A DNA stretch of 64,000 nt from GAS368 sp965227745 (GTDB taxonomy: Bacteria; Verrucomicrobiota; Verrucomicrobiia; Opitutales; Opitutaceae), in NCBI GenBank assembly GCA_965227745.1, contig OZ245769.1, forward strand, positions 2,790,001 to 2,854,000, in the 5' to 3' direction. Positions 48,563-58,755 of the stretch are shown piece by piece. Both the position numbers and the translations under genes were made by a program. The notes under the pieces are model-generated. The model searched no databases, had not been told where the DNA came from, and saw only the letters and a program-made list of their open reading frames with translations. How positions within the stretch are numbered: the first letter of the stretch is position 1; each line of letters begins with the position of its first letter.

Positions 48563-51500
48563 ATGTCCTACCTTTTAAAAGGTATGCCCCTCTTCGGGGT
48601 TTTCTTATTGGCCTTCGCCGGCGCGCTGCGTGCCCAACTCCCCGAACAGGCGCCGCTCTCCTTACTCTATGCCCCTGGCCAACTTCAGGGTGAGACAAAT
48701 ATCGGTCAGCTCGTCCAGACGCCATCAGGCCAGATCATCGCTGCCGGTGAGCGCCTCGGCTACTATACCGAAGGACGGTGGGACTTTCTGCCCGAACCGC
48801 GTAAACCCGCCATCCGCAGCCTCTGCATCGACCAAGATTACCTTTGGGTCACTTCGCTCAATGAAATTGGCCGCATCCGCCTCCCCCTTCACGCAGGCAG
48901 TCGTTACGAAAAACTTTCGCTTCCCGGAACCGAGGAAGCTGGCGATTTCTGGCACATCGGCCGTTTCGGCGATGACCTGATTGCGACGACCAACCAGTCC
49001 GTCTGGATCATCAATCTCGCCACGTACGCGACGAAGGAACTCAAGATCGCTAACCGCGGCCGCCTCGTCATGGTCAACCACGAAGGGAGGCCTGTCGTCA
49101 CCAACGGCAGCACTCCTCCCCGCGAAATTAAGCAAGGCCAGGCCCTCCCTGTTACCAGCCCCCTGCCTGATCCCAACGACAAGCTGTGGGTGGGTGCTGG
49201 CCCCGGTTGGGTCGCCACCGCCCAAGCAGTCTACGTCAAAGAGGGCGACCACTACAAGGTCCTCGCTCGCTACCCGGATACTCCGAAGGACTTTCGGCGT
49301 ATTTACTCCGCCGCCATCGCTTGGGAAAATCGTATCGTACTCGCGACCTTCAATCAGGGCCTCCTGCTAATCGACCGGGATACCGGTCGGATCGACACGG
49401 TCACCAACGCCACTGCGCTTCCGTCGTTCGCCACGGTCTCTCTCCTCGCCGACAAAGCAAATCGACTTTGGGTCGGGACCAACAAAGGGATTAGCCTTTT
49501 AGAATCACCCCGCTTCGGCCACGGCGTCGCCACCAAGGACACCGCTGCCTTCGCCTTTCGCCAGGACGGCATCTTTATCAGCTACAGCGACCATGGCGAA
49601 TATCTCACCGCGCAGGGCCAGCAGCGCACCGACTCTGCCTATCGTTTCCTGCAAACGGGCGCCGGTCCCGTCATCGGTCTTTGGGGCAAAGTCCTATTGG
49701 GATCGAAGGAGATCGCTCTATCCAACTCCAACACTGGGGTTCTCGCCGAGCTTCCGAATGGCAACTTACTCGCGGCCAGCGGCGCGCGTCTTTATCACGT
49801 TGATCGCCAAGCCGGCCGCGCAGCGCCGCTCGCGACAATAACGCAAGAGCCCTCCGGCATCGTCACCCTCGGCAACCAAGTCTGGGTCGCCACCTTCGAT
49901 GGCGCCCTTCACCGCTCGCCCCTCACCCCCGACTTCGCGTTCTCAAAAGTCACCACCCTCCCCAACAACGCCGCCGCCACGCTGCATAAGCTCGGCGACA
50001 CCCTGATCTCCGCCACCGCGAGCAACGTTTATTTCGGCGAGCAATTCCGCGAAGTCGCCAACACCGCCGATCTCCACACCCCGCGGCTCGCCACCACCGC
50101 CGATGGCACCCTCTGGCTCCTCGCCGAGCAAGCGCGCGAGTGGCGGCTCGGCCGGTTGCGCCGCACGTCCGATGGCGTCACCTGGGAAACCGTCGAGGCC
50201 AAGGGCCTCTCCCTCCTTCCCGAGGTCCACGCCTTCTCCGCGAGTGGCGACCTCGTCATGATTTGCGGCGGCAATTCCATCATCGAGCTCAACACCCGCG
50301 AGCTGAAGCCCGCCTACCGCCTCGGCTCGCCGCGCCTGCAGTTTACGTTCACCGATCCTGCGACCGATTCCCCCACCACGGCCGACGCGCCGCCGTCCGA
50401 ACTCAGCGCCAGTCGCAACAGTCTCACCTTCACCGGCACGCTGCCCTTCGACGAATTCGGCGAACGGCCCAAGATGGAGCGCCGTCTCCTTCCGACGGAT
50501 ACCGCGTGGGTCCCCACCAAGTCCGGCGAAAAAGTCGCCTACCCCGCCCTCTCCTCCGACGACTACACGCTCGAGATTCGCACCACGCACCTCGGCCGCA
50601 CCGGCGCCACCGTGCGCCATCCCTTCCGGGTCTTGGTGCCATGGTACTGGTCGCGCACCGCGATTGGCGGCTACGCCGTCGGCGCGCTGCTCCTCTCCTT
50701 CGCCGGCTATCGCCTTCGCACGCACCAGATTCGCCAGCGCAATGCCGAGCTCGAGCGCATCGTCGCCCAGCGCACCAAGGCCCTCGCCGAGGCCAGCGCC
50801 GCCAAGACGGAATTTCTCGCCTCGATGTCCCACGAGATTCGCAACCCGATGAATGGCGTCATCGGCCTCGTGAATATCCTCCGCGAGCAGCAGGCCCTCC
50901 CCAAGCAGGCCAATACCCTGCGCCTCCTGCACGGCTGCGCGGAGCAACTCCGCTCCACCGTCGATGACATCCTCGACTTTTCCAAGATCGAGGCGCGCAA
51001 GGTCGGCGTCGATATCAGCACCTTCGATTTGCTCGACACCCTCGAGGCCGCCGCCGCCACCGTCGATCCTTCCGGCGGCTCCATCACCTTCGCCGACAAG
51101 CCGCCGTCGGGTCTCAGCCTGCGCGGTGACGCCGCCAAGCTCCGCCAGATCTTCGCCAACTACCTCACCAATGCCATCAAGTACGGCGTGCCGCCCGCCG
51201 CGCGCGTCAGTACCATTCTCACGCCCGATGGCGACGATCTGATCCGCCTCACGCTCAGCGTCACCAGCACCGGCCCGACCATCGAAAAGGACAAGCTCGA
51301 TAAACTTTTCGAGAGCTTCACGCGCGGCGAGGATGCCATCGAGCGCAACATCCGCGGCACCGGTCTCGGCCTCGCCATCTGCAAACGCTTCGCCGAGGCC
51401 ATGGGCGGCGAAGTGGGCGCCGTGAGCACCAACGGCGAGACCACGTTCTACATCAACGTCCCGTTCGAAAAACTCAGCGTCACCGCCGCCGCCCCCGTCG

Positions 51501-52171
51501 CGAGCGCCGTCGCCCTCGGCAGCCACCACCCCATGACGGCGCGCGCCCTCGCCATCGAGGACGAGGATTACAACCGTATCGTCCTCGGCGACATCCTCGC
51601 CAAGATGAATTACACCGTCGACTGGGCCACCACGGGCGCCGAAGCCCTCCAGCTCGCCCGGGAAAATGGTTACGACATCATCCTGACCGACTACCGCCTG
51701 CCCGACACCAACGGCGTGGACCTGACGAAGCAGATCCTGAAACTCTGCCCCGACCCGAAGCCCGCCGTCTTTGCCGTCACCGCCTACTCCACCCGCGAGC
51801 GCCGCGAGGAGTGCATGAATGCCGGCATGTCCGGCTTCATCAGCAAGCCCATCACGCTCGAGAAGCTGCGCACCACGATCTATAGCTGGGGCGACCGTCA
51901 GCTCACGAAGATTTCCCTCGAGGCCTCCAGCCGCCCCGTCCGCGCGGTCCGCCGCTCGGCCGAGATCGAGAATGGCTGGTCCGAGCTGAAGCGTATCGCT
52001 TCTGTGAATACGAAGCAGGCCGCCGAGCACGCCCACCGGCTCAACAATCTCTGCCGCGCCACGCACCAGATCGACATCGCCGAGCAGCTCGAGCTCCTCG
52101 AAGGCGCCCTCGAGCGCCACGAGCCCACCGGCCAGCTCGTCACCGCGATCGAGCGCCTCCTCCGCGCCTGA
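48563..52171 (+). CDS. Hybrid histidine kinase with propeller sensor, receiver and HPt-like end
   Basis: The 1202-residue protein has a signal peptide (LFGVFLLAFAGALRA) and a long periplasmic two-component-regulator beta-propeller (about 25-600, units such as LWVGTNKGISLLESPRFGHG). A Y_Y_Y-like domain (about 600-690), one membrane helix (GYAVGALLLSFAGYRL), and a coiled coil follow. The kinase has H in MSHEIRNPMNGVIGL and the ATPase motifs NYLTNAIKYG and GTGLGLAICKRF. A receiver has D in DIILTDYRLPDTNG. At the end AEHAHRLNNLCRATHQ resembles an HPt domain with its His. Such one-chain systems sense glycans in Bacteroidetes and relatives; the ligand is unknown here. It is divergent from the peptide/YcaO operon. 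Confidence 0.92.
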   Translation: MSYLLKGMPLFGVFLLAFAGALRAQLPEQAPLSLLYAPGQLQGETNIGQLVQTPSGQIIAAGERLGYYTEGRWDFLPEPRKPAIRSLCIDQDYLWVTSLNEIGRIRLPLHAGSRYEKLSLPGTEEAGDFWHIGRFGDDLIATTNQSVWIINLATYATKELKIANRGRLVMVNHEGRPVVTNGSTPPREIKQGQALPVTSPLPDPNDKLWVGAGPGWVATAQAVYVKEGDHYKVLARYPDTPKDFRRIYSAAIAWENRIVLATFNQGLLLIDRDTGRIDTVTNATALPSFATVSLLADKANRLWVGTNKGISLLESPRFGHGVATKDTAAFAFRQDGIFISYSDHGEYLTAQGQQRTDSAYRFLQTGAGPVIGLWGKVLLGSKEIALSNSNTGVLAELPNGNLLAASGARLYHVDRQAGRAAPLATITQEPSGIVTLGNQVWVATFDGALHRSPLTPDFAFSKVTTLPNNAAATLHKLGDTLISATASNVYFGEQFREVANTADLHTPRLATTADGTLWLLAEQAREWRLGRLRRTSDGVTWETVEAKGLSLLPEVHAFSASGDLVMICGGNSIIELNTRELKPAYRLGSPRLQFTFTDPATDSPTTADAPPSELSASRNSLTFTGTLPFDEFGERPKMERRLLPTDTAWVPTKSGEKVAYPALSSDDYTLEIRTTHLGRTGATVRHPFRVLVPWYWSRTAIGGYAVGALLLSFAGYRLRTHQIRQRNAELERIVAQRTKALAEASAAKTEFLASMSHEIRNPMNGVIGLVNILREQQALPKQANTLRLLHGCAEQLRSTVDDILDFSKIEARKVGVDISTFDLLDTLEAAAATVDPSGGSITFADKPPSGLSLRGDAAKLRQIFANYLTNAIKYGVPPAARVSTILTPDGDDLIRLTLSVTSTGPTIEKDKLDKLFESFTRGEDAIERNIRGTGLGLAICKRFAEAMGGEVGAVSTNGETTFYINVPFEKLSVTAAAPVASAVALGSHHPMTARALAIEDEDYNRIVLGDILAKMNYTVDWATTGAEALQLARENGYDIILTDYRLPDTNGVDLTKQILKLCPDPKPAVFAVTAYSTRERREECMNAGMSGFISKPITLEKLRTTIYSWGDRQLTKISLEASSRPVRAVRRSAEIENGWSELKRIASVNTKQAAEHAHRLNNLCRATHQIDIAEQLELLEGALERHEPTGQLVTAIERLLRA

Positions 52172-52178
52172 GGCCCCC

Positions 52179-52247
52179 CCTTTCTCTTTCCTCGTTATCT
52201 TAATCTTTCTCTCGGCCGTCGCTTTTTTGGCCCCCGAAGAAAGAGCC
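52179..52247. repeat. AG/CT-rich element, copy 4 (shortened)
   Basis: A complete left arm (TTTCTCTTTCCTCGTTATCT and onward to CTCTCGG) but only a short right arm, CGAAGAAAGAGCC (52235-52247). It starts eight bases after the hybrid kinase stop and could act as its transcript end. The following stretch up to 52394 is CT-rich with no gene seen. Confidence 0.65.
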
Positions 52248-52394
52248 CGCACCGGCGCCCGCCTTCAAAGGCCCCGCCCACCCGCATCCCCCTTCTCCGC
52301 GTCTCCCTGTCTCCGCGTCCCCGCGTCGCCCCTCCCCTCGCACCCCACCCCCAACTCGTCATTCGTAATTCGTCATTCAAGACTGCCGCCGCCC

Positions 52395-53036
52395 TCACTG
52401 CAGCCGCTCCACCGTCGTAAATCCCGCCTTGAGCGCGTACGCCTGCAGCTCCTTCGCCGAGTGCAGGTCGAGCTTGCCCATCACGTTGCGGCGATGAGTT
52501 TGCGCCGTGCTCGCGGTCATCCCGAGCGCCGCCGCCGCCTCGGCATCCGAATAGCCCGCGCCAATGAAGCGCAAAAATTCCTGCTCGCGCGGCGAAAGCT
52601 TCTTCTCGAAGGAATCGGAAGCACTGGCCATCGCCCGCTGCCGCTCGACAAAGCGCGGGCTGAAAAACGCCCCGCCGGCCGCCACCATCTGGATCGCGGT
52701 GAGCAAAATGCGCGGCTCTTCATCCTTGTGCACGAAGCCCTGCACGAAACTCCGGCTCACGCGGTGCACGATGTAGTCCTCGCACGACGACGAAAAGAGC
52801 AGCACCGGCACCGAGATTTGCGCCTTGGTCATCTCCTCGATGAAGTCGATGCCATCGCCATCCGGCAGGCGAATATCGAGCAGCAGCAGGTCGACTTTGC
52901 GCAGCGTCTCCACGTTGGCGCGCAGGTCCGCCAGCGAACCGGATTCCAGCAGGACCTTGCCATTGCACTCTTCGATGAGGAGGCGCCGCAGCAGGCTGCG
53001 AAACATCACTTGGTCTTCGACCAATGCGAATTTCAT
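52395..53036 (-). CDS. NarL/FixJ-type response regulator
   Basis: ATG 53036 gives MKFALVEDQVMFRSLLRRLL, a normal receiver start; 17 upstream codons in frame are not needed. Product 213 residues. The receiver has acidic E/D in LVEDQ and the phospho-acceptor Asp in LLLLDIRLPDGDGIDF, with the conserved Lys in FVHKDEEP. The C-terminal LuxR-type helix-turn-helix has LSPREQEFLRFIGAGYSDAE and MTASTAQTHRRNVMGKLDLH. It should bind DNA as a dimer after phosphorylation. Its gene is next to a hybrid kinase without output domain (53113-56628), 76 bases upstream on the same strand, a likely partner. Confidence 0.92.
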   Translation of the reverse strand: MKFALVEDQVMFRSLLRRLLIEECNGKVLLESGSLADLRANVETLRKVDLLLLDIRLPDGDGIDFIEEMTKAQISVPVLLFSSSCEDYIVHRVSRSFVQGFVHKDEEPRILLTAIQMVAAGGAFFSPRFVERQRAMASASDSFEKKLSPREQEFLRFIGAGYSDAEAAAALGMTASTAQTHRRNVMGKLDLHSAKELQAYALKAGFTTVERLQ

Positions 53037-53112
53037 TAATGTTTTAAGGATGAAAAAATCACTCTCTACGGCGAGAACGATTTGCAAGATTGGGAAAATT
53101 TCCCGCTACGAA

Positions 53113-56100
53113 TTATGACGCGAGCGCCATCGCGCGCCGCGGTGCGGTCGCGAGCAGCACCGTGCGCAGATCTTCCGATCGCACCGGTTTCGTGATGAAA
53201 TCATCCATGCCGGCGGCGAGACATTGCTCGCGGTCCGCCGTGGAAGCGTTGGCGGTGATGGCCACGATCCGCGGGCGCTGCCCGCGCGGCCACTTCGCGC
53301 AGATCGTCTTCGCCGCCTCCACGCCATCCATCTCCGGCATCTGGATATCCGTGAGAAAAAGATCGTAGTGCTGCCGCTCCACCGCTTGCAGCGCCTCGAG
53401 TCCATTGGCCACCACGTCGGCCCGATAGCCGAGGCGCTGGAGCATGAGCTTCGCCACGCGCTGGTTCACCGGGTTGTCCTCGGCGAGGAGGATCGTGAGC
53501 GGATGCCCGGAAGCCAGCGTCGCTTGCTCCGGTACGACAGACGCTGCGCGCGGCGCCGCCCGCCCGTGCAGGATCTCGACCAATAAATCGTACAATGCAG
53601 CGGGCTTCGCCGGCTTGTTCACGCAGCCCGAGATCGTCAGTTCCGGCGCAGGTTGCGCGTGGCCCGGGGCGGTGAGCAGCACCAGCGGCATCTCTTTCAG
53701 TGCGTTTCGCCGGCGAATCTCCGCCGCGAGGCTCAGCCCGCAGGAGTCCGAACCTTGCGCATCGAGTAGCGCGGCGTCGAAGACTTCGCCCTTGTCGAGC
53801 CAGCCCAGCGCTTCCTCGCTGCTTCTCGCGGCGCGCGGCTGCAAGCCCCACGCCACCGCCTGCTGGCACAGCACGCGGCACACCGTCGCATTGTCGTCGA
53901 CGATGAGGAGGCGGCGTCCTTCCAGTTGCGTCGATCGCCCGCTGGTAAAGGGCTTCAGCGCGGCCGGCGCAGCTTCGGCGGCGATTTCGAAGGAGAATTT
54001 GGTCCCCATGCCCTCCGCGCTCTCCACGCCGATGCGACCGCCCATGAGTTCCACGATGCGCTGGCTGATCGCCAGACCCAGCCCGGTGCCGCCGTACTGG
54101 CGCGTGGTCGAGGCGTCGACTTGGCTGAAGGTCTTGAAGAGCCGGTCCATCCGGTCGGTGGGGATGCCGATGCCGGAATCCTGCACCGTGAAATGGAGCC
54201 GCAGTCCCACGCCTTCGATGCCCGGCACGGTATGCACCGAGAGCAGCACGCCGCCCTGTGACGTGAATTTCACGGCATTACTGATGAGATTCACCATCAC
54301 CTGCCGCAGGCGCGTATCGTCACCCACGATTTGCTCGGGCACGCCGTCTTCCATGCGGTACACGAGGTCGAGCCGCTTGTCGGCGGCGCGCGCCGCGAGC
54401 AGATCGATGGCCGACTCCACGCACTCGCGCAGGTCAAAGGCATGGCGCTCCAGTTCCAGCCGGCCCGACTCGATCTTCGAATAGTCGAGGATGTTGTTGA
54501 TCAATCCGAGGAGCCCGTCGCCGCTCGACCGGATCGTCTCGGCAAACTCCCGCTGATCTTCCGTGAGCCGCGTGCCGAGGAGCAGTCCGCTCATGCCGAT
54601 CACCGCGTTGAGCGGCGTCCGGATCTCATGGCTCATGTTCGCCAAAAACTCCGACTTCGCCACCGTCGCCGCCGATGCCTGTTGCGCGAGTTGCTGCGCC
54701 CGGTCCAGCGCCGACTCCAATTGCGCATTGAGCTGCTCGACCTCGCCCGCAAAGGAATGCGCCTTCGTCAGCGCCTCCGTCAATTCACCGTTGAGGCGCT
54801 CCGCTTCTTCTTTCGCGCGCAGGATCTTCGCCTGCGCGTGGCGCTCGGCGGTGATATCCCAATTGACGCCCACCACGCGCACGGGCCGCCCCGCAGGGTT
54901 GCGTTGCACATGCGCGCGGACGCGGACTTCGCGTTCCGCCCCATCGGGGCGCACGATGCGAAATTCCGTATTGAGCGGCGCACGCCCCTCGATCGCTGCG
55001 CGGTATTCATTCTCGAAACGAACGATGTCGCCCGGATGGATTCGCTGCCGCCACGCCCGATAGCTTCCGCCAAAGGCCTCGGCGGTGACGCCATAGATCG
55101 CGAGCTGGCGCTCGTCCCACGTCAGGCGATTCTGGCCGAGATCGAGATCCCAGATGCCGACCTGCGCCGCTTCCGTCGCGAGGGCGAGCCGCTCGGTGAG
55201 CGCCTGGAAGCGCTGCTCTCCGCTCTTGCGATCCGTGATGTCGATGGAGCGTCCCACGATGCGGCCCACCCGTCCTTCACTGTCGCGCAGCGGGGCAAGC
55301 CGCGTGAGCCACCATAGGAGCTTCCCGCGCACAAAAAACGGCTCCTCATACTCGATGGCCTCGCCGGCCTTCACGCAGCGGCGGAAATTTCCCGCCATGC
55401 ACGCCGCCATCTCGGTCGGGATGATCGGTCCGAGTTCCGGCAGCCGCCGCCCGCGAATCTCCTCCGCGCCGATCCCCGTGAGTTTTTCGTAGGCCGGGTT
55501 AACTTCCAGGTAGCGAAAATCGCTCTCGGGCAGCACCTCGACGATGAACACGCCGAAATCGACGCTGGAGAAAATGCTCTTCAGCAGGGCTTGGTTTTCC
55601 TCGCTCACCTGCTCCGCGTGTTTGCGCTCGGTGATATCGGTGATGAGCCCGTGCCAGACCACCGTGCCATCCGCCTCGCGCTCCGGCACCGCATCGCCCA
55701 ACAGCCAGCGCACCGAGCCATCCTCGTGAAGTGCCCGGTATTCACATTCCCATGACGTGAGGGTCAGCGCCGATTTATCGATCGAGGCGGCCACCCGCTC
55801 CCGGTCTTCGGGATGCATCCTTGCCGTCACACACGAGGCATCGTGCACCACCGCTTCGGGGGAAAGGCCGTAAATCTCGCGAATGCCCTCGCTCACAAAA
55901 GGGAAATGCCGCGTGCCATCCACGCGCTGGCGAAATTGAAACACCATGCCGGGCACCTGCGCCGCGATCTTGCGCAACCGCGCGTCAAACTCCCGCTGCC
56001 GCGCCTCCGCCTGCCTTCGCTCGGTGAGATCGCTCGCGATGCAGAGATAGCCCGTCACCCGGCCGCTCCGCTCTCGCATCGGCGTGATCGAGAGCCGCAC

Positions 56101-56628
56101 CGGCACCCGCGCCCCACCCTGCCGCAGCAAAGTCCAATCCCGGTCCTGGGGGGCGCCCGCGAGCCGCGCGCCGCCGATCACAATCTCAAAACTCGAAACG
56201 TCGCCCGGCCCCGCCCCTAACTCCGCCGCCCGGTCCCGCAGCTCCGCCGCGTCATGCAGCGCCACCAGCGAGAGGCGCCCCACGACGTCGGCCGCCCGGT
56301 AGCCGAGGAGGCGCTCGGCCCCGTGGTTAAAGGTTTCGATGAGGCCGCCGCTATCGGTCGAGATCACGGCGTGGGCCGCATGCGCCAGCACCGTTTGGTT
56401 CAGCATCTCCTCGCGCCTGCGCTGCCGTGACCGCCACGCCAAGCCGACCCCGCCCGCCACGACACTGATCGTCAGCGCCACCAGCGCGGCCCCGAGTTGA
56501 AAGGAAGCATCGTCCAGCGCCGCCAGCCGGCTGACCCCGAATGTCGAGGTCACCCACAGTCCGCCTGGCACCACGGCACCGAGCAAAAGCAGGCTGCCGA
56601 TTCGTCGTCGTTTTCTGGCTGCGGGCAT
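53113..56628 (-). CDS. Hybrid histidine kinase: four PAS domains, two receivers
   Basis: The 1171-residue protein has two N-terminal membrane helices (GSLLLLGAVVPGGLWV; AALVALTISVVAGGVGLAW). Four PAS-type domains follow (about 80-200, 210-340, 345-470, 475-600), each near a repeated pattern such as LTWDERQLAIYGVTAE and ending RKSGEQ- or RHAQAK-like linkers. A coiled coil leads to the kinase (H in MSHEIRTPLNAVIGMSGLLL; NLISNAVKFTSQGG; GTGLGLAISQRIVELMGG). Two receivers follow: first LIVDDNATVCRVL with D in AALLDAQGSD, second LLAEDNPVNQRVAKLML with D in LFLTDIQMPEMDG. No HPt domain follows. It is upstream of the LuxR-type regulator. Confidence 0.92.
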   Translation of the reverse strand: MPAARKRRRIGSLLLLGAVVPGGLWVTSTFGVSRLAALDDASFQLGAALVALTISVVAGGVGLAWRSRQRRREEMLNQTVLAHAAHAVISTDSGGLIETFNHGAERLLGYRAADVVGRLSLVALHDAAELRDRAAELGAGPGDVSSFEIVIGGARLAGAPQDRDWTLLRQGGARVPVRLSITPMRERSGRVTGYLCIASDLTERRQAEARQREFDARLRKIAAQVPGMVFQFRQRVDGTRHFPFVSEGIREIYGLSPEAVVHDASCVTARMHPEDRERVAASIDKSALTLTSWECEYRALHEDGSVRWLLGDAVPEREADGTVVWHGLITDITERKHAEQVSEENQALLKSIFSSVDFGVFIVEVLPESDFRYLEVNPAYEKLTGIGAEEIRGRRLPELGPIIPTEMAACMAGNFRRCVKAGEAIEYEEPFFVRGKLLWWLTRLAPLRDSEGRVGRIVGRSIDITDRKSGEQRFQALTERLALATEAAQVGIWDLDLGQNRLTWDERQLAIYGVTAEAFGGSYRAWRQRIHPGDIVRFENEYRAAIEGRAPLNTEFRIVRPDGAEREVRVRAHVQRNPAGRPVRVVGVNWDITAERHAQAKILRAKEEAERLNGELTEALTKAHSFAGEVEQLNAQLESALDRAQQLAQQASAATVAKSEFLANMSHEIRTPLNAVIGMSGLLLGTRLTEDQREFAETIRSSGDGLLGLINNILDYSKIESGRLELERHAFDLRECVESAIDLLAARAADKRLDLVYRMEDGVPEQIVGDDTRLRQVMVNLISNAVKFTSQGGVLLSVHTVPGIEGVGLRLHFTVQDSGIGIPTDRMDRLFKTFSQVDASTTRQYGGTGLGLAISQRIVELMGGRIGVESAEGMGTKFSFEIAAEAAPAALKPFTSGRSTQLEGRRLLIVDDNATVCRVLCQQAVAWGLQPRAARSSEEALGWLDKGEVFDAALLDAQGSDSCGLSLAAEIRRRNALKEMPLVLLTAPGHAQPAPELTISGCVNKPAKPAALYDLLVEILHGRAAPRAASVVPEQATLASGHPLTILLAEDNPVNQRVAKLMLQRLGYRADVVANGLEALQAVERQHYDLFLTDIQMPEMDGVEAAKTICAKWPRGQRPRIVAITANASTADREQCLAAGMDDFITKPVRSEDLRTVLLATAPRRAMALAS

Positions 56629-56638
56629 GAAATGGAGA

Positions 56639-56667
56639 AGGCGCGCCGATTAATCACCGGCGCGCCT
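56639..56667. other. GC-rich hairpin between chemoreceptor and hybrid kinase genes
   Basis: AGGCGCGCCG (56639-56648) and CGGCGCGCCT (56658-56667) form a perfect 10-bp stem with a 9-base AT-rich loop, 11 bases before the kinase ATG and 49 bases past the chemoreceptor stop. There is no T run; it may weaken read-through or hide the ribosome site. Confidence 0.55.
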
Positions 56668-56715
56668 GAGGGCGTCACGGGCGACGCACCGATTAGTTAA
56701 GAGGATTGGCTGACG

Positions 56716-58704
56716 TTATGGGTTGTCGCGAAACGACAGCTCCGACTCACCGTCACTCGCCGCCGTCGGTTGCCCGCGGTGGAGTTGCAGTGACGCGCTC
56801 GGAGCGGCCTTGGGCGCTTTTTCGTGGCCCGGGCTGTGATTCGAGGTTGCGGGCTGGCGGGCGGCACTGCGCGCCGGACGCGCCGGGCTTTGGACCGTCG
56901 CCCCCGCGACGGCTTCCACGGTGTCACCACCGCGAGCCATGCGCATGAGCTCAGCGACCGCGAGGCGGACCTGTTCCGCCTGCGCCTTGAGTTCTTCGGA
57001 AGCCGCCGCGGATTGCTGCGAGAGAGCCGCATTGCCCTGCGTGATCTTGTCCATGCTCGCGACGGCAGTGTTGAGCTGGCCGATGCCCTCGCTCTGCTCG
57101 TGGGACGACTGCGCGATCTCACCGATGCGTTCGTCGAGCTGGCGGGTCTTTTCCACGATGGCCGCGAGATTCGAAGCCATCTTCTCACTGATGCGGACGC
57201 CCTGCTCGCTCTTCTCGGTGGAGGCGGAAATTTTCTCCGCCGTCTCCTTGGCCGCACCGGCGCAGCGCTGCGCGAGGTTGCGCACTTCGTCGGCGACGAC
57301 CGCGAAGCCGAGGCCCGCTTCTCCGGCGCGGGCGGCTTCCACCGCCGCGTTGAGGGCGAGGATGTTCGTCTGGAAGGCAATCTCGTCGATCGTCTTGATG
57401 ATCTTGGAAATTTCCACGCTCGCGCCCTTGATCGCGCTCATCGCGGCTTTCATCTGCTCCATGTCGGCGGCGCCGGCATCGGCCGTCTGGCGCGCTTGGT
57501 TGGCGAGGCCCTTGGCGTCCTGCGCATTTTCGGAATTGCGCGTGGTCATGCTCGCCATCTCGTGCAGGGAGGAACTGGTCTCTTCCAGCGAGGCGGCCTG
57601 CTGCGTGGCGCCTTCCGCCATTGAGGAGCTGGCCTGGGCGACTTGCGCCGCCGAGCCGTTTACCTTCTCCGACTCCGAGGCCAGGCGTCCGGCGACGGTC
57701 GTGATGCCCCGCGTGACACCGCGCGTGATCATCCACGCGACGATCGCCCCGAGCGCCAGACCGACGATCGTGACCGTCGTCACGATCAATTCATTACGGG
57801 TCTGGTCGGCGCGCGAACGCTGCTCGATGTCGCCCTGCAAATCGTGCACCGCGCTCTTCACCTTCACCAGTGCGGCGGTAAATTCGGGCGTCACCTTGTT
57901 GATCCGCTCAGCGACGATCTTGTCCCGGGCTTGCTTGCCCGCGATGATCTGCTCGAGCCCCTGCCCGTAGGCCTGCGCGGCTTTTTGGATCGCGGAGATG
58001 AGCGCCTTCTTGGCGTCGTCTTTCAGCGTCGCATCGAGCTTCTCCATCTCGGCCTGATCTTTTTCCATTTTCTGGATCTGCTTCACCGTGATGGCGAGCG
58101 AGGCGCCCGCAGCGGTGGCCCGCTTGGGATCGCCAGTGAGCAGGTACCCGTTGACGAGGCTGGAGCACTCGAAATAGGCCTTCAGGCCATTCGAGATTTG
58201 AAACGCCGCATTGGTATCACCCTGCGTCTGCGCCTGGCCGAGCATTTGCTGGAGGCCTTCGGAGATCGTCTTGCCCTGCGGGGCGATGACGTCGTTCTCC
58301 ACTGCGTCGGAGGCCTTCTGATTCGCCACGAGATCGGCAAACGCCGCCGTGTACGCATTCAGGAGCTCGCGCGCCTTGGCGATCTGCGCCGCCCGGCCCG
58401 GCTCGACGATGACCTTCGTCGCGGCGTTGAGCTGATTCTCGAGGTTCTTCCGCGCGGCCTCAAAGTCCGAGACGTCCTCGGCCGATGAACTCGCGAGGAA
58501 TTCCGTGAGCTGAAGCTTCAACTCCTGCATCGAGGACTCGAGCGTGGCGGCCGTGTACGTTTCCTCGGCGCTCGCCGCAAACGTGGTGAGCCGCGTGCCC
58601 GCCCCGCCCAAGGCGGAGTGCGAGAGAACCGCGACCAACGCGAGCAAGGCGAAGAGCAGACCGAAGCCGAGGGTGATTTTTTTGCCAATCGTCAGATTTT
58701 TCAT
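56716..58704 (-). CDS. Methyl-accepting chemotaxis protein
   Basis: The 662-residue protein has an N-terminal membrane helix (LGFGLLFALLALVAVL), a helical periplasmic four-helix-bundle-type sensor (about 35-305), and a second helix (TTVTIVGLALGAIVAWMI). It continues directly into the cytoplasmic coiled coil with little or no HAMP domain. The conserved signalling tip DEIAFQTNILALNAAVEAAR and GFAVVADEVRNLAQR is intact and should dock CheA/CheW. The last ~60 residues (Pro/Ala/Arg-rich) form a linker without the NWETF-type receptor tail. Ligand unknown. No che genes are in the window. Confidence 0.94.
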   Translation of the reverse strand: MKNLTIGKKITLGFGLLFALLALVAVLSHSALGGAGTRLTTFAASAEETYTAATLESSMQELKLQLTEFLASSSAEDVSDFEAARKNLENQLNAATKVIVEPGRAAQIAKARELLNAYTAAFADLVANQKASDAVENDVIAPQGKTISEGLQQMLGQAQTQGDTNAAFQISNGLKAYFECSSLVNGYLLTGDPKRATAAGASLAITVKQIQKMEKDQAEMEKLDATLKDDAKKALISAIQKAAQAYGQGLEQIIAGKQARDKIVAERINKVTPEFTAALVKVKSAVHDLQGDIEQRSRADQTRNELIVTTVTIVGLALGAIVAWMITRGVTRGITTVAGRLASESEKVNGSAAQVAQASSSMAEGATQQAASLEETSSSLHEMASMTTRNSENAQDAKGLANQARQTADAGAADMEQMKAAMSAIKGASVEISKIIKTIDEIAFQTNILALNAAVEAARAGEAGLGFAVVADEVRNLAQRCAGAAKETAEKISASTEKSEQGVRISEKMASNLAAIVEKTRQLDERIGEIAQSSHEQSEGIGQLNTAVASMDKITQGNAALSQQSAAASEELKAQAEQVRLAVAELMRMARGGDTVEAVAGATVQSPARPARSAARQPATSNHSPGHEKAPKAAPSASLQLHRGQPTAASDGESELSFRDNP

Positions 58705-58755
58705 GGACAGGTGCGGACTACAGCTTTCAGCGGAAGGAAGGGCGGGAACGGAGAA